A stretch of 64,000 nt of DNA from Afipia sp. (GTDB taxonomy: Bacteria > Pseudomonadota > Alphaproteobacteria > Rhizobiales > Xanthobacteraceae), in contig JANINQ010000021.1 in the NCBI GenBank assembly GCA_024508675.1, positions 744,001 to 808,000 of the forward strand, written 5' to 3'. Position 1 is the stretch's first letter; each line of letters starts with the position of its first letter. The position numbers and the translations under genes were made by a program. The notes beneath the pieces are model-generated. The model saw nothing but the letters and a program-made list of their open reading frames with translations. It made no database searches and was not told the origin of the DNA. Below, in pieces: positions 34,756 through 45,238 of this stretch.

Positions 34756-36314
34756 CCTTGTTGTCCGATCCGCGCTGGAGCGACGCGCTAACGCGATTGC
34801 CGGATTATCTTGGCAGCCACGTCCGCGTCAGCCTCACGGCCATCGCGCTCGGCCTCGCGATCAGCTTCCCGCTCGCGCTGATGGTGCGGCGGCAGCCGGT
34901 GCTGCGCGACATCGCGCTCGGCGTCGCCAGTGTCGTGCAGACCGTGCCCGGTCTTGCGCTGCTGGCGCTGTTCTATCCCCTGTTGCTGGCACTTGCGGGC
35001 CTTTCGCTGCAGTGGTTCGGCATCAGTTTTTCGGCTTTCGGCTTCCTGCCCTCGGTGCTGGCGCTGGCGCTCTACAGCATGCTCCCGGTGTTGCGGAACA
35101 CCATCACCGGCCTGCAGGGCATCGATCCTGCAATCATCGAGGCTGCAGAAGGCGTTGGCATGACGCCGCGGCAATCGCTGATGATGGTCGAACTGCCGCT
35201 TGCGCTGCCGGTGATCATGGCGGGCATCCGGACCGCTGCTGTCTGGGTGATCGGCACCGCGACGCTCTCGACGCCGATTGGCCAGACCAGCCTCGGCAAT
35301 TACATCTTTGCGGGACTGCAGACCCAAAACTGGGTGTTCGTTTTGTTCGGCTGCGCCGCTGCTGCGGCGCTGGCTCTCGCGGTGGATCAACTGCTCGCCT
35401 TGATCGAAAACGGGGTCCGCCTGCGCAGCCGCACGCGTATCGCGCTCGGCTGTCTCGGCCTTGTTGCGCTGGTCCTGGCCACGCTGATCCCTTCCATGGC
35501 ACGCGCGAAAGCGAACTATGTCGTCGGCGCCAAGACGTTCACCGAACAATACATCCTCTCGTCGCTGATTGCGCAGCGCCTGCAGGCGGCGGGATTTTCC
35601 ACCTCCACGCGTGAAGGCCTCGGCTCGAACGTGATCTTTGACGCCCTCGCGTCCGGTGAAATTGATGTTTACGTCGATTACTCAGGTACGCTTTGGGCCA
35701 ACCAACTCAGGCGCGCGGGCATCAAGCCGCGCAAGGAACTGCTGGACGATCTGACTACTGTCCTGAAGGACAAATACGGCATCTCCCTGCTCGGCGACCT
35801 CGGCTTTGAGAACGCCTACGCGCTGGTGATGCCGCGTAAGCGGGCCGACGAACTTGGCATCCGCACCATCGCCGATCTCGCGCCGCGCGCCTCGGGGCTC
35901 TCGATTGCTGGCGACTATGAATTTTTCTCCCGGCCCGAATGGGCGGCAATCAGGCAGGCTTACAGTCTGTCGTTCCGCGAGCAGCGCCAGATGCAGCCGG
36001 ACTTCATGTATGCTGCCGTCGCATCCGGCGAGGTCGATGTGATCGCGGGCTACACCAGCGACGGGCTGATCGCGAAGTACGATCTTGTTGTCCTGGACGA
36101 TCCGAAATCCGCGATCCCGCCCTATGATGCCGTTGTGCTGATCTCGCCGAAACGTGCGAACGACACAAAGCTGCGCGACGCATTGCAACCGCTGCTCGGG
36201 AAAATCGACATCGCGACCATGCGCGAGGCCAATCTACGCGCCGCAGGCCGCAACAGCGACAGCTCACCAGATGCGGTTGCGCGGTGGCTATGGGAGCAAA
36301 TCTCGAAGCGCTAG
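34752..36314 (+). CDS. Osmoprotectant ABC transporter fused permease and substrate-binding protein (OpuCB-OpuCC)
   Basis: The 520-residue protein joins two domains. Residues 1-230 are a permease with about six membrane segments and a EAAEGVGMTPRQSLMMVELPLALPVI coupling loop. After a further hydrophobic segment (about 232-250), residues 255-515 form an OpuAC/OsmX-type binding domain: VVGAKTFTEQYILSSLIAQRLQAAGF, LGSNVIFDALASGEIDVYVDYSGT, LGFENAYALVM and SPKRANDTKLRDALQPLL. The binding domain is thus tethered to the outer membrane face. The gene overlaps its ATPase by 4 nt. Such fusions are known in OpuC-type systems. The substrate is choline, betaine or a similar solute. Confidence 0.9.
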   Translation: MTLLSDPRWSDALTRLPDYLGSHVRVSLTAIALGLAISFPLALMVRRQPVLRDIALGVASVVQTVPGLALLALFYPLLLALAGLSLQWFGISFSAFGFLPSVLALALYSMLPVLRNTITGLQGIDPAIIEAAEGVGMTPRQSLMMVELPLALPVIMAGIRTAAVWVIGTATLSTPIGQTSLGNYIFAGLQTQNWVFVLFGCAAAAALALAVDQLLALIENGVRLRSRTRIALGCLGLVALVLATLIPSMARAKANYVVGAKTFTEQYILSSLIAQRLQAAGFSTSTREGLGSNVIFDALASGEIDVYVDYSGTLWANQLRRAGIKPRKELLDDLTTVLKDKYGISLLGDLGFENAYALVMPRKRADELGIRTIADLAPRASGLSIAGDYEFFSRPEWAAIRQAYSLSFREQRQMQPDFMYAAVASGEVDVIAGYTSDGLIAKYDLVVLDDPKSAIPPYDAVVLISPKRANDTKLRDALQPLLGKIDIATMREANLRAAGRNSDSSPDAVARWLWEQISKR

Positions 36315-38044
36315 AGGTGTTTCACAAAGCCCGCGTCGATCAGCATGCGATTGAAGCGCCTCGCTTCTGCGCCTTCCTTGCAGGCGTAGAACAGGCCCTT
36401 GCAGCGGAGCATGATCTTTTTCTGCTCGGAAAACGTCGAGTCCAGCGGAACGCCTGCCGCCTCCTGTACCGCGAGCGGCAGATAGGCCGCATCGAGCGTC
36501 TCCAGCGCCAGCGACATGTCCGGCTTGTAGTTGAGCGCATTGATGGCGTAGTAGGTTTTGTAGTAGCGCAGGTCGTGCGTCATGATCCGGTTGGCCAGCG
36601 ACGCCTGAGGCAATTTCGGCTCCAGCAGCTTCTGCGAGATCGCAGGCTGATGATCTCCGAAACGCACCAGCAGGAACGGGTCGTTCGGATGATCCGCCTT
36701 CAGCTTCGCCACGAAACTCTTGTAGTCCGCCGCCGTCATCGCCTGACGGCGGATATATTCGTCTACCTCGGCTGTGTTGCCCGGCGCGATCCAGCCTGCG
36801 GGCGTCAGGTCCGGACGATAGCTTGTCGTCCACGGGAAATGATTTGCGGTGAGATACACCAGCACGAAGAGCGGCTGATCGGCGCTCTTCTCGCGCGAGA
36901 TCAGTTGCAGCGCCTGATCGAAATAGAACCGGTCGGGCTGCATATCCTCGCTGACACCCATGTCGGCCATGTCGACGAATTTCTCGATCCCTGCAGAGGT
37001 CTGAAAGCTGCGTGCGCTGAGGAAGTCGCCATAGGTCGGATACATCGAGAAGGTGCGATAGCCGCAGCGCTGCAGCGCCTGCGGGAGTCCGCGCGAGATC
37101 TTGCCCGCGGCGATCCGCGTCACATAGAACTTGAGCTTGCCGAACGAGCGCGCCGACAGTCCGGTCAGCACGTTGAACTCGGTGTACCATGTCGGACCGC
37201 CGGCGGATTCCGCAACGAACGCGCGCTGCTTGCCATCCGCGGACTTGAAGTAGTCGCGATAATTCGCGGGCACCTTGATGCCCGGCGCGGCGCTGATGTC
37301 GAAGCTGGATTCATCCAGCACCATGATGATGTTCGGCCGCTTCTTGCCGGGCTCGCATTCAGCCAGCGGTGTCGCCTGCGCGGAGCCGATCAGCTTCGGC
37401 GGATCGGCTTCGATCCAGCCGGTCGACGTCAGATGCGATACCGACACGACACCGGAGCGCGCGAGGTTCGAGATATGATTGACGCCCTGGAACGGCTCCC
37501 ATGGCTGTTCAGGATAAATCACCGATAGCCCGGTGATCGCAGCAACGCATGCCACCGCACCGGCCGTCGATACCGCGCGGCGAACACGGAACGGGTCCGT
37601 ACGCCAGATCACCCACATCACCGGCGCGGCAATTGCGGCGAATATCCATGACTGCGTCTTGAGTTGCGGAAAGATCGAATGCAGGAACAAGACCGTGTCG
37701 CGGTCGATGATCAGGAAGTCGAGGAAGGTCAGCGTAAGCTGAGTGATCCCGTACTTGAACTGCGACAGCGTGATCAAAATCGCGACCAGCGCCAGCGACA
37801 GCACGGCGGAGACGCCGGGACGCCGCAGCACGATCAGAAACAGGAAATTCAGCAGGGCCCATGTCAGGAGCGCCACGGTGTTGGCGAATGGTCCGTACTC
37901 GACCGACGCCAGCACACACGCCGCCGCAACATGCGTGGCCACGATCAGCGCGATGCGCAGATTCCAGAGCCAGCCATGAGCGCCCATGCGGGTCCACATG
38001 ATCTGCAGCGGGTTGCGATGGTTCGATGTCGTGACGGGGATCAT
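36311..38044 (-). CDS. Membrane-anchored sulfatase-family protein (LtaS/MdoB-like)
   Basis: The 577-residue protein has five N-terminal membrane segments (about residues 30-180) followed by a soluble sulfatase-like domain (PF00884) beginning RPNIIMVLDESSFD. Later marks are GGPTWYTEFNVLTGLS, YRTFSMYPTYGDFLSARSFQ and VRFGDHQPAIS. This architecture occurs in lipoteichoic-acid synthase and phosphoglycerol or phosphoethanolamine transferases, which modify envelope glycans or glucans. The nucleophile position would be in the DESS region, but I cannot say which headgroup is transferred. Its stop overlaps the fusion gene stop by 4 nt, convergently. Confidence 0.85.
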   Translation of the reverse strand: MIPVTTSNHRNPLQIMWTRMGAHGWLWNLRIALIVATHVAAACVLASVEYGPFANTVALLTWALLNFLFLIVLRRPGVSAVLSLALVAILITLSQFKYGITQLTLTFLDFLIIDRDTVLFLHSIFPQLKTQSWIFAAIAAPVMWVIWRTDPFRVRRAVSTAGAVACVAAITGLSVIYPEQPWEPFQGVNHISNLARSGVVSVSHLTSTGWIEADPPKLIGSAQATPLAECEPGKKRPNIIMVLDESSFDISAAPGIKVPANYRDYFKSADGKQRAFVAESAGGPTWYTEFNVLTGLSARSFGKLKFYVTRIAAGKISRGLPQALQRCGYRTFSMYPTYGDFLSARSFQTSAGIEKFVDMADMGVSEDMQPDRFYFDQALQLISREKSADQPLFVLVYLTANHFPWTTSYRPDLTPAGWIAPGNTAEVDEYIRRQAMTAADYKSFVAKLKADHPNDPFLLVRFGDHQPAISQKLLEPKLPQASLANRIMTHDLRYYKTYYAINALNYKPDMSLALETLDAAYLPLAVQEAAGVPLDSTFSEQKKIMLRCKGLFYACKEGAEARRFNRMLIDAGFVKHL

Positions 38045-38390
38045 GATGCAGCCCCGTCAGAACGAGACGCATCGGCCGCAACACGCGGCATTGGCGAAGG
38101 AAAATATCAGCGGCGGCAACATGGCCTTTGACGCGAATACCAACCCGGCTCTGACGCCCCGCTGGCGAATGCCAGAAGGCAACCGTGCGGCCGGTCACCG
38201 CAACGTGTCACAAAAACGTAATGAAATTGTCACGCAATCGCAATTCGCCCTTTGGCCGCAGGCGTCGTTCAGCGGGCGTTCAAATTGAAACGGGCGTCAG
38301 TGACACGCGGTCACCATGCTGCGTAGCAACATAGCCGGAGTACGGCCGTCAAATTCCAGGCAACGATCCGCACCGGCTGGCGCTCAAACG
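38045..38390. other. Intergenic region upstream of the sulfatase-family gene
   Basis: This roughly 350-bp stretch contains no ORF I would defend. Its left part must contain the promoter of the sulfatase-family gene. A GTGACACGCGGTCAC imperfect palindrome lies near 38300. Two overlapping track ORFs here have no family features. Confidence 0.4.
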
Positions 38391-38420
38391 AAAAGCGGGA
38401 CCGCTTGCGCGATCCCGCTC
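38391..38420 (-). terminator. Rho-independent terminator of ilvC
   Basis: On the minus strand AGCGGGATCGCGC...GGTCCCGCT forms a stem of at least seven pairs, followed by TTTTCGTTT. It lies 23 bp after the ilvC stop. Confidence 0.8.
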
Positions 38421-38442
38421 TTTGTCAGTGCGGAAAGGACGA

Positions 38443-40222
<1,780 letters not shown>

Positions 40223-40226
40223 GACA

Positions 40227-41099
40227 TCACGCCACTTCAACAAGAGGCGGCGGGCGCCGCGACAACAACATCACACCGATGCCGAACACAACAACGATCA
40301 TGCCGGTCAGGCGCAAGGGACCGAACGTCTCGCCAAACACGATACTCGAAGCGCCAGCTCCGAAGAACGGCACCAGCAACGCGAACGGCACCACCTGCGC
40401 GGCGGAATAGTTTCGCAGCAACCGGCCCCAGATCCAGTAACCCAGCGTCGTGCCGAGCAGCGCCAGGGCCAGCACGCACAGTGCGGCCAGAAGCGACATA
40501 TGGGTCAGCGCGTGCCATGTCACCGCGGGTCCATCGACGGTGAACAGAACCACCAGCAGCGGCGCCATCGCAAAGAGGCCGATCCACGCAAACAGATCGA
40601 CCATCGAAACACCCTGCGCGCGGCGCAGCAGCAGGTTGGACACCGCAAAACTGATGGGCGCAGTCATCGACACAGAGAATGCCCAGACACTGAAATCATA
40701 ACCGACGGTGAAACAGATCATGAGCAGCCCACACATCGAGATCGCGATGCCAAGCACCTGAATCCGCGTCGGCAGTTCGCGCAGGAACAGCGCCGCGAAC
40801 GCCACCGTGAACAGCGCCTGGCTCTGCACGATCACCGCCGTCAATCCCGCAGGAACGCCATGCGCCAGTCCATAGGTCTGCGCCAGAAACTGCGCCACCA
40901 GCAGCCAGCTAATTGCAATGATCAGTCCAAGCGACAGTTTCGGGCGCGGCAGGAACAGGCATGGCAGTGCCGTGATGGCAAAGCGAAGCGCCGTCAGCAG
41001 CGTTGCTGACATTTCGTCAACGGCAAACCGGGTCGCCACAAAGCCAACGCCCCAGATGACGGCGACGGCCACCGCCAGCACGATATCGATCGGTTTCAT
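40227..41099 (-). CDS. EamA/DMT superfamily transporter
   Basis: The 290-residue protein has about ten hydrophobic segments in two EamA repeats. It begins MKPIDIVLAVAVAVIWGVGFVATRFAVDEM, with the typical tryptophan-glycine motif, and ends LRLTGMIVVVFGIGVMLLSRR. Such proteins (RhaT/YdcZ/RarD relatives) export metabolites, including amino acids. It follows ilvN by 17 bp and precedes LysE by 4 bp, in operon-like spacing. Confidence 0.9.
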   Translation of the reverse strand: MKPIDIVLAVAVAVIWGVGFVATRFAVDEMSATLLTALRFAITALPCLFLPRPKLSLGLIIAISWLLVAQFLAQTYGLAHGVPAGLTAVIVQSQALFTVAFAALFLRELPTRIQVLGIAISMCGLLMICFTVGYDFSVWAFSVSMTAPISFAVSNLLLRRAQGVSMVDLFAWIGLFAMAPLLVVLFTVDGPAVTWHALTHMSLLAALCVLALALLGTTLGYWIWGRLLRNYSAAQVVPFALLVPFFGAGASSIVFGETFGPLRLTGMIVVVFGIGVMLLSRRPPPLVEVA

Positions 41100-41116
41100 G
41101 GGACGCAGGCGTGCAG

Positions 41117-41674
41117 TTACATCTTCTCCGGTCCGCGCGAGATGGCGGCGACGCCAGTGCGCGACACTTCAACCAGACCGAGCGGAACCATCAGGTTGAC
41201 GAACTGATCGATCTTGGCGGTGCCGCCGGTGATTTCGAACACAAAGCTCTCGGTGGTGGCGTCGATCACACGCGCGCGGAACGCTTCCGACAGGCGAAGC
41301 GCCTCCATGCGAAGATCGCCGGTGCCCTTCACCTTGACCATCGCCAGTTCACGCTCGATGGCGCGGCCGGTCAGCGTCATGTCCACCACGCGATAGACCG
41401 GGATCATGCGATCGAGCTGATGCTTGATCTGCTGGATCACCATTGGCGTGCCGGTCGTCACGATGGTGATGAGCGACATGTGCTTGGCGTGTTCGGTTTC
41501 CGACACCGTGAGACTGTCGATATTGTAGCCGCGGCCGGAGAACAGGCCGATCACGCGCGCAAGCACACCCGGCTCGTTCTGCACAAGCACCGAGAGGGTG
41601 TGCGTCTCGTTCGGATCGTGACGCTCCTCCATGAAGTAGGCGGATGCGGGCTGTTCCATTGTTTCTGCTTTCAT
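41117..41674 (-). CDS. ilvN: Acetolactate synthase small subunit
   Basis: The start at 41674 (MKAETMEQPASAYFMEERHDPNETHTLSVLVQNEPG) gives 185 residues; the track start is further upstream, inside the ilvB stop region. The N-terminal ACT domain (TLSVLVQNEPGVLARVIGLFSGRGYNIDSLTV) binds valine for feedback control, and a second domain contains IDQFVNLMVPLGLVEVSRTG. MEQPASAYF at 41659 is an alternative start. It follows ilvB by 16 bp. Confidence 0.94.
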   Translation of the reverse strand: MKAETMEQPASAYFMEERHDPNETHTLSVLVQNEPGVLARVIGLFSGRGYNIDSLTVSETEHAKHMSLITIVTTGTPMVIQQIKHQLDRMIPVYRVVDMTLTGRAIERELAMVKVKGTGDLRMEALRLSEAFRARVIDATTESFVFEITGGTAKIDQFVNLMVPLGLVEVSRTGVAAISRGPEKM

Positions 41675-41690
41675 GATCACACCAGCGCCT

Positions 41691-43469
41691 TTAAACCAGA
41701 GCCTTGCCGCCGGCGAATGCCGCAGCGGTTGCTTCTTCATTTGCTTCCGCAGGAAGCAGCATTTCGTTATGGGCCTTGCCCGACGGGATCATCGGGAAGC
41801 AGTTTTCCAGCGCCGCGACGCGGCAATCGAACAGGACCGGCCGTTTGATCTTGATCATCTCGTTGATCGCGCCGTCGAGATCGCGCGGCTTCGTCACCTG
41901 AAGCCCGACGCAGCCAAAGGCATCGGCGAGCTTGACGAAATCCGGCAAAGCCTCCGAGTACGAATGCGACAGCCGGTTTCCGTGCAGCAACTGCTGCCAC
42001 TGGCGCACCATGCCCATGTATTGATTGTTCAGGATGAAGATCTTGATCGGCAATTCGTACTGAACCGCGCTCGACATTTCCTGCATGGTCATCTGCACCG
42101 AGGCATCACCCGCGATGTCAATCACCAGCGCATCCGGATGCGCCACCTGCACGCCCAGCGCCGCCGGCAGGCCGTAGCCCATGGTGCCGAGACCACCGGA
42201 CGTCATCCAGTGATGGGGCTGCTCGAAGCCGAAGAACTGTGCCGCCCACATCTGATGCTGACCCACTTCGGTCGTGATGTAGGTGTCCTTGCCCCTGGTC
42301 AGTTCAAACAGCCGCTGGATCGCGTATTGCGGCATGATGACGTCGTCATTCTTCTTGTAGGCTAGCGAATTGCGCGAACGCCAGCGGCCGATCTCGAACC
42401 ACCATGGATCGATCTTCGGCGCCTTCGCCTCGGCCTTGAACACCGTCAGCAGGTCGGCAAGCACATTCGCGACGTCGCCGATGATCGGAACATCGACGCG
42501 GATGTTCTTGTTGATCGACGACGGGTCGATGTCGATGTGGATTTTCTTGGAGTTCGGCGAGAACGCATCGGTACGGCCGGTGATGCGGTCATCGAACCGC
42601 GCACCGATGCACAGCATCACGTCGCAGTCGTGCATCGCCATGTTAGCTTCGTAGGTGCCGTGCATGCCCAGCATGCCCAGCCAGTTCTTGCCCGAAGCGG
42701 GATAGGCGCCGAGGCCCATCAGCGTCGAGGTGATCGGAAAGCCGGTGACCTCGACCAGTTCGCGCAGCAGCTTCGAAGCTTCCGGGCCGGAATTGATCAC
42801 GCCGCCGCCGCTGTAGATCACCGGACGGCGGGCCGAAGCGAGCAGCGCCACAGCCTTGCGGATCTGCACGGCATCGCCCTTCACGCGCGGATTATAGGAA
42901 ATGTGCACGTCGGACTTGCGCGGCGGATGATAAGTGCCGGTGGCGAACTGCACATCCTTCGGCACGTCCACCACCACCGGACCCGGACGGCCCGTGGTCG
43001 CAACGTAGAACGCTTCGTGCAGCACCTTCGCCAGATCATTGACGTCACGCACCAGCCAGTTGTGCTTGGTGCAGGGCCGTGTGATGCCGACGGTGTCGCA
43101 TTCCTGGAACGCGTCATTGCCGATCAGATGCGTCGGCACCTGCCCGGTGATGCAGACCAGCGGGATCGAATCCATCAGTGCGTCGGTCAGCGGCGTGACC
43201 ATGTTGGTCGCGCCGGGACCAGAGGTCACCAGCGCAACACCTGGCAGGCCGGTGGAGCGCGCGTAGCCTTCCGCGGCGTGACCCGCGCCCTGCTCGTGCC
43301 GCACCAGAATGTGCTCGACATCGCTCTGCTGAAAAATCTCGTCGTAGATCGGAAGCACCGCACCGCCCGGATAACCGAAGATGTGCTTGACCCCGTGGTC
43401 CTTGAGCGCGCGCACGATCATCGCCGCGCCGGTCATCTGGTTGGGGTCGTGTGGCTTGCTGTCACTCAT
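41691..43469 (-). CDS. ilvB: Acetolactate synthase large subunit
   Basis: The 592-residue enzyme has the three thiamine-diphosphate enzyme domains: N-terminal GYPGGAVLPIYDE and VRHEQGAGHAAEGYARSTG with the catalytic Glu; a central FAD-binding domain; and C-terminal GDASVQMTMQEMSSAVQYELPIKIFILNN, the ThDP motif. It condenses two pyruvates, or pyruvate and 2-oxobutyrate, at the first committed step of valine and isoleucine synthesis. It is preceded by a typical attenuator (leader peptide and terminator, 43550-43667). Confidence 0.97.
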   Translation of the reverse strand: MSDSKPHDPNQMTGAAMIVRALKDHGVKHIFGYPGGAVLPIYDEIFQQSDVEHILVRHEQGAGHAAEGYARSTGLPGVALVTSGPGATNMVTPLTDALMDSIPLVCITGQVPTHLIGNDAFQECDTVGITRPCTKHNWLVRDVNDLAKVLHEAFYVATTGRPGPVVVDVPKDVQFATGTYHPPRKSDVHISYNPRVKGDAVQIRKAVALLASARRPVIYSGGGVINSGPEASKLLRELVEVTGFPITSTLMGLGAYPASGKNWLGMLGMHGTYEANMAMHDCDVMLCIGARFDDRITGRTDAFSPNSKKIHIDIDPSSINKNIRVDVPIIGDVANVLADLLTVFKAEAKAPKIDPWWFEIGRWRSRNSLAYKKNDDVIMPQYAIQRLFELTRGKDTYITTEVGQHQMWAAQFFGFEQPHHWMTSGGLGTMGYGLPAALGVQVAHPDALVIDIAGDASVQMTMQEMSSAVQYELPIKIFILNNQYMGMVRQWQQLLHGNRLSHSYSEALPDFVKLADAFGCVGLQVTKPRDLDGAINEMIKIKRPVLFDCRVAALENCFPMIPSGKAHNEMLLPAEANEEATAAAFAGGKALV

Positions 43470-43549
43470 GGTTCGCTCCGGGCGCCTGCGGCGCTGTCTA
43501 CGTCCGTCTTTTGCGCATCGCCCTGATGGTCCGGGTCATGCGCGCCAAT

Positions 43550-43573
43550 AAAAAAGGGTCCCGAAAGGACCCT
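43550..43573 (-). terminator. Attenuator terminator upstream of ilvB
   Basis: On the minus strand AGGGTCC-TTTCG-GGACCCT is a perfect seven-pair stem followed by TTTTTT, 81 bp before the ilvB start and 29 bp after the leader peptide stop. The upstream segment (ACACCGCTGGGGGTAGCTGAC and GGTAGC/GCTACC pairs) can form competing antiterminator structures. Confidence 0.88.
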
Positions 43574-43601
43574 GTGCACACCGCTTTGTCGTGGGTAGCC
43601 G

Positions 43602-43667
43602 TCAGCTACCCCCAGCGGTGTGCCGGGTTACGACGATAATAAGAAGGTCGGTAACTTTATTGCGCAT
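43602..43667 (-). CDS. ilvL: ilvB leader peptide (Leu-Ile-Val attenuator peptide)
   Basis: A 21-residue ORF, too short for the track, starts at ATG 43667 and stops at TGA 43604-43602. It begins MRNKVTDLLIIVVTRH, where CTT CTT ATT ATC GTC GTA ACC codes Leu-Leu-Ile-Ile-Val-Val-Thr, the residues made by or feeding the ilv pathway. Ribosome stalling at these codons would prevent the downstream terminator from forming. A GGGTAGC/GCTACCC hairpin overlaps its stop codon. Confidence 0.9.
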   Translation of the reverse strand: MRNKVTDLLIIVVTRHTAGGS

Positions 43668-43854
43668 CTTACGCCGTCATTTTCCAAAGGTTGCGCGGGG
43701 TTATACGGCCCGGTCGGGGAAAGTCAAGCCCGTGCTCAGGCCGGAGCTTAGCGGTTTCCGGGCATTTGGCGAGAGCGAAAACTGGCATCGGAACCGATTA
43801 CTGTGCCAGCCTCGTGCCTCTGCCAGGTTCCAATGAAGACAACGGGAGAACTCC

Positions 43855-44283
43855 ATGACCGCGGACCGAGAGCGCAGCATGATTTGGCATGGCATGTTTC
43901 TGTTTCTGGCGGGCCTGCTGACGGGCCTCGCCCAGATGCACTTCGCCAATCCGCGCATGGGACTTGCTGCCCATATCGAAGGCCTGATGAACGGCACATT
44001 CCTCATCGCTCTCGGCGCTGTCTGGCACCACATCAAACTTCCGTCGGGGCAGCTCACCGGCCTTTACTGGAGCGCCCTGTACGGTACCTACCTCAACTGG
44101 GCGGCAACCTGCTTTGCTGCAGCGGCAGGCACGAACAGCATGACACCTCTCGCGGGCGCGGGATTTGGCGCATCGTCCTTAAAGGAAACCGTGGTGACCG
44201 TGGGGTTCGTGTCGGTCGGCATCGCCATGCTGACCGCTGCAGGCCTTGCACTCTGGGGGCTGCGCCGCGTCCCCGCCAGATGA
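43855..44283 (+). CDS. Small membrane protein of the hydroxylaminobenzene mutase/styrene-oxide isomerase-like type
   Basis: The 142-residue protein has four hydrophobic segments (about residues 11-28, 43-60, 71-95 and 110-133). Its start, ERSMIWHGMFLFLAGLLTGLAQMHFANPRMGLAAHIEGLMNGTFLIALGAVWHHIKL, matches my memory of HabA and the StyC styrene-oxide isomerase group, in which membrane helices carry haem ligands. HabA turns hydroxylaminobenzene into 2-aminophenol. The gene stands alone beside miaA, so no pathway context supports a substrate. The family call is moderate. Confidence 0.6.
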   Translation: MTADRERSMIWHGMFLFLAGLLTGLAQMHFANPRMGLAAHIEGLMNGTFLIALGAVWHHIKLPSGQLTGLYWSALYGTYLNWAATCFAAAAGTNSMTPLAGAGFGASSLKETVVTVGFVSVGIAMLTAAGLALWGLRRVPAR

Positions 44284-44287
44284 TGCG

Positions 44288-45229
44288 CTATAGCAAGCGC
44301 CATTCCCGCAAGCGGCTGACCGCCTCATCAGGCGCAACCCATTCAAACTCGGGCAACTGGTGCCTGAACCAGGTGAACTGCCGCTTGGCGTAATGGCGGG
44401 TGTCGATCTGGCCGGTGTAAATCGCCTGCTCGAGCGTGATCTCACCCGCGAGATGCCGGATCAATGCCGGAACGCCGTGAGCCTTCATTGCGGGCAGCAT
44501 CGGATCGAGCTTGCGCGCGGCCAGCGCGGCGACCTCATCCAGCGCGCCTGCTTTCATCATGGATTCGAAACGCCGATCGATGCGCGCATAAAGCTCCTTG
44601 CGGTCCGGTGCGAGAAAGATCGCCTTCACGCCGCCCGGCTTGAGCAGCGGCGGCAATCCCTCGCCATGCCAGTCCGGCAGCGCGCGGCCCGTCGCCTCGA
44701 TCACCTCGAGCGCACGGGCAATACGCGCACTATCGCGGGGCTTGAGTTTGGCTCCCGACACGGGATCGCGCCGCGCAAGCTCCGCATGCAGGGCTTCGAC
44801 GCCATCGCGCTCCATGCGCGCACGCACACCTTCACGTACTTCCGGCGGGATCGGCGGTACGGCAGAGAGGCCGCGGGTCAGTGCCTTGAAATACAATCCG
44901 GTGCCGCCGATGAAGATGGGCAAGCGGTCCGCCGCCCGCGCCTCGGCCAGCGCGGCGCGGGCATCCGCCACCCATGACCCTGCGGAACAATTGATCGCGG
45001 CATCGCAGGTGCCATACAGCCGGTGCGGGACCCGCGCTTCTTCCTCCGGCGAGGGGCGCGCCGTGATGATCCGCAAATCCCGATAGACCTGCATGGAATC
45101 GGTATTGATGACGATCCCGCCGGTGGCCTCGGCCAGCGTCAGCGCCAGCGCCGACTTGCCGCTGGCCGTCGGCCCTGCGATAAGCACGGCCTTGGTGCCA
45201 CCCTCCCCGTCTTCGCTATCTTTCAACAT
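44288..45229 (-). CDS. miaA: tRNA dimethylallyltransferase
   Basis: The start at 45229 ([28 protein letters not shown]) gives 313 residues; the 603-aa track ORF is an open-frame extension across serB on the other strand. Landmarks are the P-loop [53 protein letters not shown] and [13 protein letters not shown]. MiaA adds the dimethylallyl group to A37 of tRNAs reading UNN codons. It is divergent from serB with only 9 bp between start codons. Confidence 0.96.
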   Translation of the reverse strand: MLKDSEDGEGGTKAVLIAGPTASGKSALALTLAEATGGIVINTDSMQVYRDLRIITARPSPEEEARVPHRLYGTCDAAINCSAGSWVADARAALAEARAADRLPIFIGGTGLYFKALTRGLSAVPPIPPEVREGVRARMERDGVEALHAELARRDPVSGAKLKPRDSARIARALEVIEATGRALPDWHGEGLPPLLKPGGVKAIFLAPDRKELYARIDRRFESMMKAGALDEVAALAARKLDPMLPAMKAHGVPALIRHLAGEITLEQAIYTGQIDTRHYAKRQFTWFRHQLPEFEWVAPDEAVSRLREWRLL

Positions 45230-45238
45230 CGAGCCGTC

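Noticed and set aside
36284-37528. 414-aa plus-strand ORF opposite the sulfatase-family gene
   Set aside because: Shadow; the minus frame has membrane segments and sulfatase motifs.
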